From contig CANMSA010000002.1 of the NCBI GenBank assembly GCA_947500385.1, positions 124,001-188,000 on the forward strand: a stretch of DNA of 64,000 nt. Direction: 5' to 3'. A model generated the notes under the pieces. That model was not told the DNA's origin and did not search any database. It worked only from the letters and a program-made list of their open reading frames with translations. Below, in pieces: positions 35,369-44,686 of the stretch. Within the stretch, counting starts at the first letter, position 1; every line of letters starts with the position of its first letter. The translations under genes were made by a program, and so were the position numbers. Origin of the DNA: an uncultured Flavobacteriaceae bacterium. GTDB lineage: Bacteria > Bacteroidota > Bacteroidia > Flavobacteriales > Flavobacteriaceae.

Positions 35369-36580
35369 TCAATATTGATCTAAGTTTTCAGGATACAGGA
35401 AGTTATTATACGGGAAACGGGTCACATGTATATCACGTACCTCTGAATAAACCCGCTTTCTAAAATCGTCAAGATTCTCTTTGTTCAAGGCAGAAATAAA
35501 CAAAGCATTGTCGCCGACACGTTGCATCCATGTTCGTTTCCAGTCTTCTAGCGTAAAGTGTATTGCTGTTTTTTCGGTGATAAGGTCGTCCTCGGCAATG
35601 GTTTCCGGAAGGTATTGATCTATTTTATTAAAGACCATGATCGTATTCTTATCAGCGCTATCTATTTCATCCAGAATTTTGTTCACCGAATCAATATGTT
35701 CTTCGAATTGTTCATGTGAAATATCTACCACATGTAACAATAAATCGGCTTCACGTACCTCGTCCAAGGTACTTTTAAAACTTTCTACCAACTGTGTGGG
35801 AAGTTTTCGTATAAAACCTACGGTGTCGCTCAACAAGAACGGCAGGTTCCCGATCACGACTTTTCGAACGGTAGTATCTAAGGTGGCGAATAATTTATTC
35901 TCGGCAAAGACATCACTTTTGCTCACTACATTCATTAAAGTAGACTTACCAACGTTCGTATACCCTACTAGGGCCACCCGGACCAAAGCGCCGCGATTGC
36001 CGCGCTGGGTCTCCATTTGCCGGTCTATTTTCAATAACTTCTTTTTCAGCAGGGTAATGCGGTCGCGCACAATACGCCGATCCGTTTCAATTTCGGTCTC
36101 CCCTGGGCCACGCATTCCAATACCCCCTTTTTGACGTTCCAAATGCGTCCACAAACCGGTTAGCCGTGGCAATAGATACTCGTACTGTGCCAACTCTACT
36201 TGGGTTCTTGAGTAACTGGTCTGCGCCCGTTGGGCAAAAATATCAAGAATCAGACCGGTGCGATCCAAAATTTTACAGCGCAACTGTTTTTCAATGTTTC
36301 GTTGCTGGGCAGGACTCAGTTCATCATCAAAAATTACAGAACCAATTTCGTTTTCTTCAACATATGCCTCTATTTCTTGCATCTTACCACTACCGATCAT
36401 GGTCTTGGGATTCGGAACGTTCACGCGTTGAACAAAACGCTTGCATACCTCTCCGCCGGCGGTAAAGGTTAAAAAGGCAAGTTCATCTAAATACTCGGTC
36501 ACTTTTTGCTCGTTCTGCTGCTGGTTGATGACCCCGATCAGGACCGTCTTTTCATATTTTGTCGTTTTCTTTTCTAGCAT
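35369..36580 (-). CDS. hflX: Ribosome-associated GTPase HflX
   Basis: 403 residues. HflX is a GTPase that splits stalled ribosomes under stress. The N-terminal HflX domain (ELAFLTFTAGGEVCKRF..., IFDDELSPAQQRNIEK, LDRTGLILDIFAQRAQT) precedes the family signature QKGGIGMRGPGETEIETDRR. G-domain motifs are G1 GYTNVGKST, G3 DTVGF and G4 NKID. The ATG at 36578-36580 is clear. It is monocistronic and convergent with sRNA copy 5 and the T9SS operon side. Confidence 0.96.
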   Translation of the reverse strand: MLEKKTTKYEKTVLIGVINQQQNEQKVTEYLDELAFLTFTAGGEVCKRFVQRVNVPNPKTMIGSGKMQEIEAYVEENEIGSVIFDDELSPAQQRNIEKQLRCKILDRTGLILDIFAQRAQTSYSRTQVELAQYEYLLPRLTGLWTHLERQKGGIGMRGPGETEIETDRRIVRDRITLLKKKLLKIDRQMETQRGNRGALVRVALVGYTNVGKSTLMNVVSKSDVFAENKLFATLDTTVRKVVIGNLPFLLSDTVGFIRKLPTQLVESFKSTLDEVREADLLLHVVDISHEQFEEHIDSVNKILDEIDSADKNTIMVFNKIDQYLPETIAEDDLITEKTAIHFTLEDWKRTWMQRVGDNALFISALNKENLDDFRKRVYSEVRDIHVTRFPYNNFLYPENLDQY

Positions 36581-36774
36581 ATGGGAATTTAGAGTACAAA
36601 TCTAATCAATGAATTTGTTCCTATGTTTTTCTTTTGCTTGCGAATTTCGTGTTTTGCCTCTTAATTTGAGTTCTTTTTGAGATTGTAAGGATAGAAAGGT
36701 CGAAAAAGGTTTTTTGAGAATACTAGCTGGGCTCTTTTAACGTTCATTCTCCGTATTCAATTAAAAAGGCAGGG

Positions 36775-36802
36775 TTGCGCATTACTTCCCATGCTATTTT
36801 TG
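36775..36802 (+). promoter_or_regulatory. Predicted promoter of the endonuclease/exonuclease family gene
   Basis: TTG at 36775 and TATTTTTG at 36795-36802 (17-bp spacing); the ATG follows at 36831. Confidence 0.55.
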
Positions 36803-36830
36803 TAAATTTAACTCCCCAACGAAAAACATC

Positions 36831-37805
36831 ATGTCTTTATCTTTTGTAAAGAAAAACCCGAAAGGGAATCTTCATAGCATTGCTTTCTACAATCTTGAAA
36901 ACCTTTTCGACACGATCGATGATCCAGATACTATGGACGACGAGTTTACACCTGAAGGTGAAAAAAAGTGGTCTATGAAGCGCTATAAGCGTAAGTTATA
37001 TAAGTTGGCTAAGACCATTTCGGAAATCGGCGCAGTGACTACTGAGAATGTTCCTGTCTTGGTGGGTGTGGCCGAAGTCGAGAACGAACATGTAATGCAA
37101 GATTTAATCGATGCAGAACCCTTACGAGGAATCGATTATGGGTTTGTACATTATGACTCCCCTGATGAACGGGGAATCGATGCGGCGTTGATTTATCATA
37201 AGAAGTATTTTGAAGTACTACATTCAGAACCCATTACGTTGTATGTCAACAATCCCGATGGTCGTCGAGACACTACCCGCGATATTTTATATGTGCTTGG
37301 AAAACTCAACGGCGAAACGGTCAACATCTTCGTAAATCACTGGCCTTCGAGAAGAGATGGGGAAATGGAAACCGATTACAAGCGTATCAAGGCGGCCGAA
37401 ACCCTTAAAAGTTTTATCGAAAAGATTGAAGTTGAAACCCCCAATGCCAATTATATCATCATGGGAGATTTTAACGACAACCCGGATTCCAAAAGTATTC
37501 AAACGTTGTTAGAAATGAATACCTTATATAACCCTTCTGAAAAATTAATGTCCAAATACCGTGGTACGGCAAACTATCGAAAAAATTGGAGCATGTTCGA
37601 TCAGATTATTTTTTCACATAATTTTCTGAACTATGAGAAGGGTACCCATAGCTTTGCCCACGCCAATATATTTGATGAGGCCTTTTTAACCGAGTTCAAG
37701 GGCAAGTATCAAGGAACCCCATATCGAACCTATGCAGGGCGAAAATACATCGGAGGTTATAGTGACCACTTCCCGGTCTATATCCAATTGAAGTTCAATG
37801 TTTAA
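36831..37805 (+). CDS. Endonuclease/exonuclease/phosphatase family protein
   Basis: 324 residues of the EEP fold. Conserved elements: FYNLENLFDTIDDP (Asn/Glu metal site region), VGVAEVEN (catalytic Glu), FVNHWPSRR, MGDFNDNPDS (Asp/Asn) and YSDHFPVYIQL (catalytic Asp-His). There is no signal peptide. Homologues in Bacteroidota are annotated generically as endonucleases; the exact substrate is not determinable. Confidence 0.92.
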   Translation: MSLSFVKKNPKGNLHSIAFYNLENLFDTIDDPDTMDDEFTPEGEKKWSMKRYKRKLYKLAKTISEIGAVTTENVPVLVGVAEVENEHVMQDLIDAEPLRGIDYGFVHYDSPDERGIDAALIYHKKYFEVLHSEPITLYVNNPDGRRDTTRDILYVLGKLNGETVNIFVNHWPSRRDGEMETDYKRIKAAETLKSFIEKIEVETPNANYIIMGDFNDNPDSKSIQTLLEMNTLYNPSEKLMSKYRGTANYRKNWSMFDQIIFSHNFLNYEKGTHSFAHANIFDEAFLTEFKGKYQGTPYRTYAGRKYIGGYSDHFPVYIQLKFNV

Positions 37806-37844
37806 AGAGTGTATTCAACTTGAACGAAAGGTTATCGGTACGCC

Positions 37845-38558
37845 TTAGATACTTTTAATTTCATTTTCGGCCAATAATTCTTCGTTCCGCATTCTTAGAA
37901 ATACCTGGGCGGTAGCCACTACATCTAGTTCACAGTAGGTTATAATCCGATCTATGTCGTTCTCCTCATAGTAGACTTTGTAAACCATACTGCCATCTAT
38001 ATCTTGCTTGGGGGAAGGAATTCCTAAAATGTTGGTCAATAGCTTTAATGAAGTAAAGTGTTTGTAATCCCCAAATTTCCATAATTCCATTGTATCCAAA
38101 TGAGGAACTTCCCAAGGTTTTTTACCGAAAAGGTTTAGTTTGTAAGGAAGTTCAATTCCGTGTATAATCATGCGCCTTGCGATATAGGGGATATCGAATT
38201 CTTTTGCATTATGGCCACAAAGTAAGTGTTTAGATTCGCTAAAATGGGTCGCCACCAAGTTTTTAAACTCTTTCAACAGTTTTGGTTCGTCTCCATAAAA
38301 ACTAGTCGTTCGGAACGAACGGGTACTCCCTTTATAGGATACGTAACCAACCGAAATACAAATTATTTTTCCGAATTCGGCCCAAATACCCGCACGATCA
38401 TAAAATTCCGCTGCCGAAAAATCCTCCTTGCGCTGGTACTTTGATTTTTGTTCCCACAATTCTTTTTTGGCAGTATCGAGTTGCTCAAAATGTTCCCTTT
38501 CGGGAACGGTTTCTATATCCAAAAAAAGGATGTTCTCGAGATTAATTTTCTGTAGCAT
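37845..38558 (-). CDS. 3'-5' exonuclease, DEDDy-type (PolB-like)
   Basis: 237 residues of the DnaQ/PolB-type exonuclease superfamily. ExoI LFLDIETVPE, ExoII GHNAKEFDIPYIARRM and ExoIII-like YCELDVVATAQVFLRM are visible and hold the acidic metal ligands. Likely a stand-alone DNA/RNA exonuclease. Its start overlaps the 3' end of the upstream DUF4153 gene by 17 bp, so the two are co-transcribed. Confidence 0.88.
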   Translation of the reverse strand: MLQKINLENILFLDIETVPEREHFEQLDTAKKELWEQKSKYQRKEDFSAAEFYDRAGIWAEFGKIICISVGYVSYKGSTRSFRTTSFYGDEPKLLKEFKNLVATHFSESKHLLCGHNAKEFDIPYIARRMIIHGIELPYKLNLFGKKPWEVPHLDTMELWKFGDYKHFTSLKLLTNILGIPSPKQDIDGSMVYKVYYEENDIDRIITYCELDVVATAQVFLRMRNEELLAENEIKSI

Positions 38559-40371
38559 AGGGTGCTTGTTTAAGAAACAGATAGGCGCTGGAATGATTCA
38601 AGACTAGTTCATCATCCTTTACGTTGTAGCCCAGATCTGTGAAAATCAACTTTCCTAAAATACGTTCCTTTTCAAAATCTAGCACCATTTCACTTGCACG
38701 ATTTTCGGGGAGCGATGAATTGTATTTGGCCAAGGCCATGAGTTTTTCCTCTAATGCAATGCTATAGTATTCCGAACTATCGGTCTTTGATTCAATAAGT
38801 ATCGCTACATTTTCCGTGTCGTAAGACACATAAAAATCCCCTATTTCTCCTTTTTTTTCAGTGTAGCTGTTCATTTGTATAGGGGAAAAATAATCGTAGG
38901 CATCAATTGCGACCGATTTGTCATTGAACAAATGGGTTCCATAGTAGTTGTATGATTTTCCATATAGATTATTGGCGGCGGCATCTTTGGGATTCAGGAA
39001 AATGCCCATAGAGTCCATTACCTTTTGGGTATCCAACCAGGAATAATTATAGCGATAGGATTCATCACCATTGATGGTGTCTTTAAATGCGGCAACCATG
39101 GCGATACCGGTAATCGGGTCTAATTCGGAAAGCGATCGGCGGTCATCAAAATAATTTAAGATCGATTTTAACTGATTATACTGTTTGGTATTCGCAGTTT
39201 TATCGTTGGCCGTGACCGCGGCATATACCTTTTCAAATTGTGCCAATTGGCTGCGTTTTGAAATGCCCATTGCACCCCAAGGGCCAAATGAGGATAAAAC
39301 GGCCAGAATAAACAGGGTAATAGGCAGTAGGATCAAGCGTTTGCTTTTTGCGAATAATAGGTATAGGGCCATGGCTAAAATCCAACAGGCCAGTACAAGA
39401 ACAAAGTACCTGTTTTCGGTGATGCCATAGTCGTTTACACGCCGTATGATGGCAGTAAAAAGTAAGACCAACAACGGTAGCAATAGGAGGTAGAACCAAG
39501 GATAAAATTTGTTCACGGTCCATGCTTTGATGCTTTTTTGAACAGGATTTATGATTACCTGAACTATAAAGCCTAAAAAGGCCAGTACGGTGACCAAATA
39601 GGAAACCCATCCTTTGGGCAATTCCCATTCAACAAGGATTTTTGCGCTATAGGCATATAAAATCACTAGGTACAATACGACCAGTGGGATCAAGATGAAT
39701 TTCACAAAGACTTCCAACGCCTTTTGAAAATGGATGGTCGTGTTAGAGCGAACGTCTTTGGGGAAATCGGACAAGTAGATCCAAGTGTTCACAATTCCCA
39801 AACAGAAGAAAAACAACTGTCCATAGCGCCTGCCATGTATATTGGCATCGAACAAGGCGTCTATTGCGACCAATGCCAAGGCAAGGCCAACATATAATAC
39901 GCCAGAAAAGAAACTACTTCGCAGTATGGCGGTTGCGACCGATTTTAAATAGGACCAGTAGGCTTCCTTATTCCATGACTTTATAAAAGGTGCAAAGAAC
40001 ACAAACAAATGCCCGGCTATCAAGAAAAGAAAGAATCGCAGTAGAAAGCCAGGAGATTCGCTTTGGGGAAAGCCGTCCGGGTAATACCAGCAAAACAGAA
40101 AAAGCAATACCAACAAGGCGCCTTTTAGAACCAACCATTTTTGTGGTTTTTGCTGTTGCTCGATAAAGAACTGGGTAGCGATGAACCAACTTACCCCTAG
40201 AATAAGGGTAAGGACCACGTCTAAGTTTTGATCAAACAGGTCCCCGCTATTATCATCGAGGAGCACCATACAATAAAAGGTTCCTAAAATGGCCCAAACC
40301 AAGGTAACGGGAAATCTTTTGAAGGCATTTTGCGCTTTTCCACTAATTTCTGCTATCGAGAATAAATTCAT
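38542..40371 (-). CDS. DUF4153 membrane protein
   Basis: 609 residues. About ten to twelve hydrophobic helices occupy residues 20-400 and a soluble C-terminal region follows (about 400-609). The pattern, including FPKDVRSNTTIHFQKALEVFVKFILIPLVVLYLVILYAYSAKILVEWELPKGWVSYLV, matches the DUF4153 family. Function is unknown. Confidence 0.82.
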   Translation of the reverse strand: MNLFSIAEISGKAQNAFKRFPVTLVWAILGTFYCMVLLDDNSGDLFDQNLDVVLTLILGVSWFIATQFFIEQQQKPQKWLVLKGALLVLLFLFCWYYPDGFPQSESPGFLLRFFLFLIAGHLFVFFAPFIKSWNKEAYWSYLKSVATAILRSSFFSGVLYVGLALALVAIDALFDANIHGRRYGQLFFFCLGIVNTWIYLSDFPKDVRSNTTIHFQKALEVFVKFILIPLVVLYLVILYAYSAKILVEWELPKGWVSYLVTVLAFLGFIVQVIINPVQKSIKAWTVNKFYPWFYLLLLPLLVLLFTAIIRRVNDYGITENRYFVLVLACWILAMALYLLFAKSKRLILLPITLFILAVLSSFGPWGAMGISKRSQLAQFEKVYAAVTANDKTANTKQYNQLKSILNYFDDRRSLSELDPITGIAMVAAFKDTINGDESYRYNYSWLDTQKVMDSMGIFLNPKDAAANNLYGKSYNYYGTHLFNDKSVAIDAYDYFSPIQMNSYTEKKGEIGDFYVSYDTENVAILIESKTDSSEYYSIALEEKLMALAKYNSSLPENRASEMVLDFEKERILGKLIFTDLGYNVKDDELVLNHSSAYLFLKQAPYATEN

Positions 40372-40558
40372 GACACTTGGTTTTCAATTTAAATACTATA
40401 AAGCTACGCATCTAGTGCGTACGAAAACACCCAGAAAACAGGTATTCTTCAAAATAGTTGTTTTCAGAAGATAGGTAGTTCATCGAAATGCAATGGTCAA
40501 AACCAATTTTTTTGCGCACAAGTCGTTTTATGAAGGAACACAAAAGACCCCAAATCTT

Positions 40559-41353
40559 ATGAAACGCATAAAAACTTCAAATTCTTCCTTGTTTTTTTCG
40601 AGCTATCTTTTCTGTGCCGTGATGGTAATGATTTCCGTATCGTGCAGTAAGGAAACTACAGATGTGCCAATTGATGAAGAGCAAATAGGACCTCCGTCGG
40701 AAGAAGAAGCACCGAAAACCGGTGATTGTACCGACAAGGCCGATTATATTTTTGTTGAAAAGGATGGCTTGGTGAATGTACAGTTCGAAGAGGCGGTTTT
40801 TGATGCCGATTGGAAATTGAGTACAGACGGGGATGCCCTTTCCGGAAAAGGATATATGGTATGGACCGGGGAGCAATCGCTGGGCAATCCTGGTTTGGGC
40901 GCTACTTCGTTTAGAATTAAGATTGAAAACACAGGTGTTTATAGATTTATATGGAAATCAGCGGTAAAAATGGGGAATAGCGGTACCGACCACAATGATA
41001 CATGGCTTCGTTTTGCCGATGCGAGCGACTTTTACGGACAGAAAGGAGAAAGCGTAGTCTATCCAAGAGATACCGGAAAAACACCAAATCCCGAGGGGGC
41101 TTCCAAAGATGGTTGGTTTAAGATTTACAGAAGTGGCAACGATCTAGATTTTAAATGGCAGTCTTCTACTTTTGACAACAATGGTCACGACGTGTTTGTA
41201 CGGTTTGATCAAGCAGGAATCTATACCATGGAAATTTCGGCCCGATCTTCAGGCCATGGTATTGATAAGTTTGCCCTGTTCAATGATACGTATTCAAAAG
41301 CCGATATTGAAGCTGAAACCCTGGCCTTGAGTGCTATTAGTTGTGAGGATTAA
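40559..41353 (+). CDS. Lipoprotein with a carbohydrate-binding-like beta-sandwich
   Basis: Start chosen at the ATG at 40559 (MKRIKTSNSS), giving 264 residues with a lipobox SVSC at about residue 31 followed by an acidic linker. The body resembles a jelly-roll binding domain: EDGLV..., GVYRFIWKSAVKMGNSGTDHNDTWLRFADASDFYG, NPEGASKDGWFKIYRSG and IYTMEISARSSGHGIDKFALFN. Such domains accompany polysaccharide-active proteins, but no catalytic residues are visible. Monocistronic, ending at a strong terminator. Confidence 0.75.
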   Translation: MKRIKTSNSSLFFSSYLFCAVMVMISVSCSKETTDVPIDEEQIGPPSEEEAPKTGDCTDKADYIFVEKDGLVNVQFEEAVFDADWKLSTDGDALSGKGYMVWTGEQSLGNPGLGATSFRIKIENTGVYRFIWKSAVKMGNSGTDHNDTWLRFADASDFYGQKGESVVYPRDTGKTPNPEGASKDGWFKIYRSGNDLDFKWQSSTFDNNGHDVFVRFDQAGIYTMEISARSSGHGIDKFALFNDTYSKADIEAETLALSAISCED

Positions 41354-41420
41354 AATAATAAAATGGTCCTATTTTTATACTGATTTTTCGGAAACGATTT
41401 TATACGGTTACCCAATAATT

Positions 41421-41466
41421 AAAAGTCTTGTATTCGATTACACTAAATCGAATACAAGACTTTTTT
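41421..41466 (+). terminator. Long intrinsic terminator
   Basis: A perfect 19-bp stem (AAAAGTCTTGTATTCGATT) with loop ACACTA, followed by T-rich sequence. It ends the lipoprotein gene on the plus strand. Confidence 0.92.
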
Positions 41467-41631
41467 GATTTGTTTTTTTGGCGATAGCTCCCTTAAAAGA
41501 AAGCCTACAAAACCGACCCGCCGGTCTATAATGAATAAGTACTCCCCATCGCCTTATTGCCATGCCATCCATTTAGAGCCAGAAACATTCGTTGAATAAC
41601 GCTTTTGGAGCGTTTGATGGAATATTGGCCG

Positions 41632-41654
41632 GTAAAACCGACCGAGCGGTCGGT
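41632..41654 (-). terminator. Intrinsic terminator of ogt
   Basis: ACCGACC/GGTCGGT with loop GCTC on the minus strand, followed by TTTTACC, a few bases after the ogt stop codon. Confidence 0.75.
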
Positions 41655-41659
41655 AACTA

Positions 41660-42133
41660 TTAAAACAAACTTTGTTGGGTTACAGGACTTTCATGGTCTA
41701 TTAGCCACTTTTTTCGATACAATCCCCCTGCATATCCAGTGAGTGATCCGTCACTGCCGATAACCCTATGGCAGGGCACTACGATCCACAGAGGATTCTT
41801 ACCATTCGCGGCCGCTACGGCACGGATTGCCTTTGCATCGCCCAAGGTTTTGGAGAGCGTTAGATAAGATACGGTTTTCCCATACGGAATCTTTAGAAGC
41901 GCCTCCCATACTCTTTTTTGAAAATCGGTTCCTTGAGGATTTAAATTCAAATCGAAGACTTTTCGTGTTCCTTCAAAATACTCCCTCAATTGATATACAC
42001 TGTCCTCTAATACTTCGGGTATAATGGTAGCGGGAACTTCTTCGCTGTTCAGCACTGAAATCGACGCAAGGCCCTCTTTGTCGCCAGCTAAACGGGCAAT
42101 GCCCAGGGGCGTTTGTATCAACGCAATTTCCAT
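41660..42133 (-). CDS. ogt: Methylated-DNA-[protein]-cysteine S-methyltransferase
   Basis: 157 residues. A suicidal DNA-repair protein that removes O6-alkyl groups from guanine. The active-site motif is WIVVPCHRVIGSDGSLTGYAGG (acceptor Cys about 125), and the helix-turn-helix-like RVWEALLKIPYGKTVSYLTLSK precedes it. It lacks an AdaA regulatory domain. Its ATG overlaps the stop of the CNNM-type gene by one base (TAATG). Confidence 0.95.
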   Translation of the reverse strand: MEIALIQTPLGIARLAGDKEGLASISVLNSEEVPATIIPEVLEDSVYQLREYFEGTRKVFDLNLNPQGTDFQKRVWEALLKIPYGKTVSYLTLSKTLGDAKAIRAVAAANGKNPLWIVVPCHRVIGSDGSLTGYAGGLYRKKWLIDHESPVTQQSLF

Positions 42134-43254
42134 TAGTCCGAGTTGTCGCTTTTTTCGATAATCCCCGTTTTTTTAGCGCGGTGTTCCCAGTTTTTTCGAG
42201 CTAGTTGTTGTAAGTCGGCCACATTGTCGCTCTCGTCCATAATCTCAAGCCCCAATAGGGTCTCAATAACGTCTTCCATGGTAACCAAACCACTAACAGA
42301 GCCATACTCATCCACCACCAAGGCGATATGCTGCCGTTTTGCAATAAGTGTTTCGAATAGTTGCGGAATAGGGGCATTTCGTTCCACCATTAGAATATCC
42401 CGACGTATTTCCGAAAGGGCAACATCTCCATTTTCATTTACCAGTTCTTCCAAGATGTTATCTTTCAGAACAAACCCGGTAATATGATCGGCGTTATCGC
42501 CATATACCGGAATCCTAGAAAAGCGCATCTTCTGATTTTCCTCGAAAAACGCTGCGATAGAAAGGTCTTCCGACGCCATTTTAAGGACCGTTCGTGGGGT
42601 CATGATATCTTTTGCCTGCACTTCATCAAACCGCAGTAAATTTTTAATGATGGTCGATTCCGATTTTTCGAAAACACCTTCTTCGTGAGCAATATCGGTC
42701 ATGGCGGTAAAATCTTCCCTGCTGAGGACGCTCCCATGATGACTTTTGGCACCGACCAACTTTGTAAATAACTGTAATATCCATAAAAGACCTGTCCATT
42801 TTAGGATGAGTACCATAATCTTCAACGATTTGGCAGTAAAATTGGCCAACTGTTTCCAATAGGTGGCCCCAATGGTCTTGGGAATAATTTCAGAGGCGAC
42901 GAGAATCAAAATAGTCATGATGGTCGATACTACCCCTACCATCAAATCTTCCGTAAACTCGATTCCCAAAAAGCTCCGTTGTGAAGTGCCATAGAGTTGT
43001 GCATAGGCCGCTTTGGCCTGTACACCTACCAAAATGGCGCCCACCGTATGTGCAACGGTATTTAGGGTGAGAATTGCTATCAACGGTTTGTCGACATCTT
43101 TCTTAAGTACTTCCAAGGTGTCGGCATAGGCCTTCCCTTCTTTTTTCTTCAAGTTAATGAAGGTCGGATTGATACTCAGTAAGACCGCTTCTAGAATGGA
43201 ACATAGAAACGAAAAGAAAATAGAGATTACGGCATAAAAAATAAGGAGACCCAT
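42133..43254 (-). CDS. CNNM/HlyC-CorC family membrane protein with CBS pair
   Basis: Start at the ATG at 43254 (MGLLIFYAVISIFFSFLCSILEA, 373 residues). The N-terminal DUF21 transmembrane domain (about 1-185) contains ILTLNTVAHTVGA and SEIIPKTIGATYW. Two CBS domains follow (about 200-335; VQAKDIMTPRTVLKM, VVDEYGSVSGLVTMEDVIETLLGLEIMDE). Family members are linked to divalent cation export. There is no C-terminal CorC_HlyC transporter-associated domain, so the protein is the short form. Translation is coupled to ogt. Confidence 0.9.
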   Translation of the reverse strand: MGLLIFYAVISIFFSFLCSILEAVLLSINPTFINLKKKEGKAYADTLEVLKKDVDKPLIAILTLNTVAHTVGAILVGVQAKAAYAQLYGTSQRSFLGIEFTEDLMVGVVSTIMTILILVASEIIPKTIGATYWKQLANFTAKSLKIMVLILKWTGLLWILQLFTKLVGAKSHHGSVLSREDFTAMTDIAHEEGVFEKSESTIIKNLLRFDEVQAKDIMTPRTVLKMASEDLSIAAFFEENQKMRFSRIPVYGDNADHITGFVLKDNILEELVNENGDVALSEIRRDILMVERNAPIPQLFETLIAKRQHIALVVDEYGSVSGLVTMEDVIETLLGLEIMDESDNVADLQQLARKNWEHRAKKTGIIEKSDNSD

Positions 43255-43295
43255 ACGTCGAAAATATGGAAACGAAGATACCAATTAAATTGAAA

Positions 43296-44633
43296 TCAAT
43301 CTTGGGTCGTAGCGGTCGTCTGATAAAAAACACGTTGAACCGCTTCTCTAATCTTTAAATCATAGAGGCCACGGTGCTTGCGGGTTGGATGTACACGGTT
43401 CGACAAAAAAATATATACCAATTGGTTTTTTGGATCGGCCCACACGAAGGTACCCGTAAAACCGCTGTGTCCAAAGCTTTGAGCACTTACTTCCGGTGCG
43501 GGGTACGCTTGTGAAAAAGCGCGTTCAGCATTATTTAATAACGGTTTGTCAAATCCCAACCCCCTTCGGTTCTTATTTTCGGGATATTGTACGGCGCTAA
43601 ATTCTTTAAGGGTCGCTTCCGAGAAATACCTTTTACCCTCATATTGGCCAAACTGTACGTACAACTGCATTATTTTTCCCAGATCTTTGGCCGTAGCGAA
43701 GAGGCCGGCATTTCCGGAAATGCCACCCATGAGTGCAGCGTTTTCGTCATGCACCCACCCTTGCGTTACCCGTTTTCGGAACAGGCTATCATATTCCGTT
43801 GGAACCATTGGGTTGGTAAAATTTTTAGTTTTTGGTCGAAAACCCATGGTTTTGGTACCCAATGGTTGGTAAAAGTGTCTTTGCAGATAGGTCTCATACG
43901 CAACACCTGTGAGCTGCTCTACTAGTTGGGGAACAATCAAAAAGAGAAGACCGGAATACCTATATTTTTTTTCTTCCGAAACCGTAGATCGGTCGATCAT
44001 TCGGTATATTTTTCGTTGAAAACGGTTGTTGACAAAGATATCGTCATATGCCTGTAGCGAATAACGCGCACTGGCTTTCGAACGTATGTAGCGCTTTTTT
44101 AGTGTTCCATTTTTGCGGAACACTTCCTTCAGAAATACAATATACGGGGTTAATCCTGCTTGGTGTGCCAAGATCTCCCGAAGCGTTAGATCCTTCTTGT
44201 CCTTGATATTTTTCCAACGCGACCAATAGGTACTAAAAGGCTTGTCAAGATCTATGCGTTTTTCATCGACCAATTTCATAAGGGCCGGTAAAGCGGCCGT
44301 TATTTTGGTAACGGAAGCAAGATCATACATATCTTCCCGGGTCACGGCTTGGAGGCTATCGTAGGTATGAAAGCCATACGTTTTGTGAAACAAGATTTTT
44401 CCTTGCTTGGCCACCAGCACCTGTGCCCCGGGAAAAGCCTTGTTTTTTATACCGGTAGTTATAATAGAATCGACTTGCCGGTGGGCTTTGGCATAATCGA
44501 GGTTTGATGCGATATGCGAGCCTTGAGAGCCCTTATTTACCACTGTTTCCGGGTCCGATGTCTCCTGGTCGTTCTGGGCATTTAAACAGCAAACAAAAAG
44601 GCCCGTCAACAAAAAGAAAAGTACATTTTTCAT
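43296..44633 (-). CDS. Secreted serine hydrolase, beta-lactamase/penicillin-binding-protein family
   Basis: Start at the ATG at 44633 (MKNVLFFLLTGLFVCCLNAQ), 445 residues with a signal peptide. Active-site motifs: SVTK in LASVTKITAALPAL (about 120), YSG in KYRYSGLLFLIVPQL and HSG in SFGHSGFTGTFVW (about 400). It contains QVLVAKQGKILFHKTYGFHTYDS, typical of periplasmic class C-like hydrolases. Substrate unknown; monocistronic between the CNNM-type gene and hemB. Confidence 0.9.
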   Translation of the reverse strand: MKNVLFFLLTGLFVCCLNAQNDQETSDPETVVNKGSQGSHIASNLDYAKAHRQVDSIITTGIKNKAFPGAQVLVAKQGKILFHKTYGFHTYDSLQAVTREDMYDLASVTKITAALPALMKLVDEKRIDLDKPFSTYWSRWKNIKDKKDLTLREILAHQAGLTPYIVFLKEVFRKNGTLKKRYIRSKASARYSLQAYDDIFVNNRFQRKIYRMIDRSTVSEEKKYRYSGLLFLIVPQLVEQLTGVAYETYLQRHFYQPLGTKTMGFRPKTKNFTNPMVPTEYDSLFRKRVTQGWVHDENAALMGGISGNAGLFATAKDLGKIMQLYVQFGQYEGKRYFSEATLKEFSAVQYPENKNRRGLGFDKPLLNNAERAFSQAYPAPEVSAQSFGHSGFTGTFVWADPKNQLVYIFLSNRVHPTRKHRGLYDLKIREAVQRVFYQTTATTQD

Positions 44634-44686
44634 GGTATGACCCTTTTCATGGGGAATTTGTCCCATTTTTTTCGAACATGACGCTG

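Noticed and set aside
39233-39628. 131-residue ORF overlapping the DUF4153 gene in another frame
   Set aside because: Shadow of the hydrophobic DUF4153 coding sequence; no independent support.
41421-41466. Possible mobile-element inverted repeat
   Set aside because: The 19-bp arms flank only a 6-nt loop and are followed by a T-run, as for a terminator; there is no transposase or target duplication.
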